From DASPLH01 sp035627675 (lineage in GTDB: Bacteria > Acidobacteriota > Terriglobia > Terriglobales > Acidobacteriaceae), in NCBI GenBank assembly GCA_035627675.1, contig DASPLH010000189.1, positions 1 through 5,527 of the forward strand: a stretch of DNA of 5,527 nt, read 5' to 3'. The notes beneath the pieces are model-generated. The model searched no databases and had not been told where the DNA came from. It saw only the letters and a list, made by a program, of their open reading frames with translations. A program made the position numbers and the translations under genes. This document shows, in pieces, positions 4,978 through 5,527 of this stretch; positions within the stretch are counted from its first letter, which is position 1, and each line of letters opens with the position of its first letter.

Positions 4978-5237
4978 TCGCTGAGATCAACTTCCTGAAC
5001 GAGTGGATCCCGGAACAGATGAACCCCGGCACGATCTTCGTCCTCGAGAACGCCGGCGAGACAGGGGACGAACACGACCCGTACTGGGCTGTGCTGTCGT
5101 GTCCGCAGTGCGGAACGCTGGGATTGATCACGCGCAGGCAGATGGCGGGACTGGTACCGATCATCTGCGGATCCGACTGCTGCTCGGCGCAGTTCTATAT
5201 CAATGACGGGAACATTGTCCCCAGGAAGGCGAGCTAA
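4974..5237 (+). CDS. Small Cys-rich putative zinc-ribbon protein, coupled to the regulator
   Basis: An 87-residue soluble protein with no signal peptide. It has a CPQC knuckle (C43, C46) followed by 'GTLGLITRRQMAGLVPIICG', then C65, C69 and C70. The spacing suggests a four-Cys zinc site using C43, C46, C65 and one of C69/C70. The N-terminal half contains 'NPGTIFVLEN' and 'DPYWAVLSCP'. I know no established function; from memory, similar small proteins occur directly after MerR-like regulators in Acidobacteriota. The ATG overlaps the regulator's TGA (ATGA at 4974-4977) and is preceded by GGAGG (4965-4969), so translation is coupled and the two proteins are probably made in fixed ratio. This favours joint action: a partner, a co-regulator or a metal-sensing subunit. 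That role is inference. A longer reading from 4755 would overlap the regulator by over 200 bases and is not supported. Confidence 0.85.
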   Translation: MIAEINFLNEWIPEQMNPGTIFVLENAGETGDEHDPYWAVLSCPQCGTLGLITRRQMAGLVPIICGSDCCSAQFYINDGNIVPRKAS

Positions 5238-5256
5238 ACCGGGTCTGTCGCCGCCG

Positions 5257-5527
5257 ATGTCCGACGAAAACCAACCTGGGCCAGGTACGCCTTCGCGGTT
5301 GCCTCCACTGGAAGGCTGCGGAATCCTGCCTCGCGGCGAACCGGCACGAACGCTGGTAGCCGAGCCGATTCACTACGGAACTCCGAACGATTTCGTCGCC
5401 GATGACGGGCGCGAACGGCGCTTTTTCGTGCGCGTGTACCTGCTGATGTTCGCGGGGTTGCTGGTATCGGCGGCGGTTGCGTACTGGATGGTCACGCGCG
5501 TCCGGGTGCAGGAGGACGTGGTCGAGA
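5257..5527 (+). CDS. Membrane protein, N-terminal part (possibly Bax inhibitor-1/YccA-like)
   Basis: An open frame from ATG 5257 runs without a stop to the right edge; 90 residues are visible. The first 55 are polar and Pro/Gly-rich, so they are probably cytoplasmic and disordered. A hydrophobic helix follows at about 57-79 ('RFFVRVYLLMFAGLLVSAAVAYWM'-like; Tyr61, Gly67 and Tyr76 within it), then a charged stretch 'RVRVQED'. The F-x-R-V-Y-x-L-M-x-x-G-L start of the helix resembles the first transmembrane segment of the Bax inhibitor-1/YccA family. One helix is not enough to be sure, and any single- or multi-pass protein is possible. It starts 19 bases after the zinc-ribbon gene, in the same direction and with no terminator between, so it is probably the third gene of the regulator's operon. 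No convincing ribosome site precedes the ATG, which may mean translation is reinitiated from the gene before. Confidence 0.7.
   Translation, partial: MSDENQPGPGTPSRLPPLEGCGILPRGEPARTLVAEPIHYGTPNDFVADDGRERRFFVRVYLLMFAGLLVSAAVAYWMVTRVRVQEDVVE

Noticed and set aside
4755..5237. Longer reading of the zinc-ribbon gene starting at 4755
   Set aside because: It would overlap the regulator gene by more than 200 bases. The ATG at 4974 has a GGAGG site and the usual 4-base overlap.

Overview
The window is ordinary-looking chromosomal DNA of a GC-rich bacterium (roughly 60-65% GC in most genes). Gene order and protein style suggest an Acidobacteriota member: a tandem-GAF SpoIIE-type phosphatase, a MerR-like regulator with a 'RQLQWWDERGIVVP' recognition region, and a small Cys-rich protein coupled to that regulator. 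This assignment rests on remembered family resemblance, not on a search. No rRNA, tRNA, CRISPR array, insertion sequence or phage gene is visible.

Layout, left to right. Positions 1-2386 carry two genes on the minus strand in the order phosphatase then lysA. A 598-residue GAF-GAF-PP2C (SpoIIE/RsbU-type) serine phosphatase is followed after 8 bases by the N-terminal 193 residues of diaminopimelate decarboxylase, which runs off the left edge. A 144-base divergent intergenic region (2387-2530) holds a sigma70-like promoter for each direction and a small hairpin between them. On the plus strand come a single-domain rhodanese (2531-2887) and a UPF0173 metallo-beta-lactamase-fold hydrolase (2985-3719), closed by a clear intrinsic terminator (3742-3771).

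From 3805 to 4164 on the minus strand lies a lower-GC gene for a small five-cysteine protein with an N-terminal membrane helix. It converges on the terminator and is divergent from the next unit. The 4165-4389 intergenic region is rich in dyads: one lies inside the spacer of the minus promoter, one covers the -35 box of the plus promoter, and a pair of overlapping inverted repeats sits from its -10 box into the leader. The plus-strand unit comprises a MerR-type regulator (4390-4977), a small Cys-rich putative zinc-ribbon protein whose ATG overlaps the regulator's TGA (4974-5237), and, 19 bases further on, the start of a membrane protein (5257 onward) cut by the right edge.

How it fits together: lysA makes lysine from meso-diaminopimelate and appears co-transcribed with a signalling phosphatase. 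The rhodanese and the UPF0173 hydrolase probably share a transcript. The MerR-like regulator probably controls its own operon, and perhaps the divergent Cys-rich membrane protein, through the dyads between them. That last unit is the part of the window least explained by known systems.
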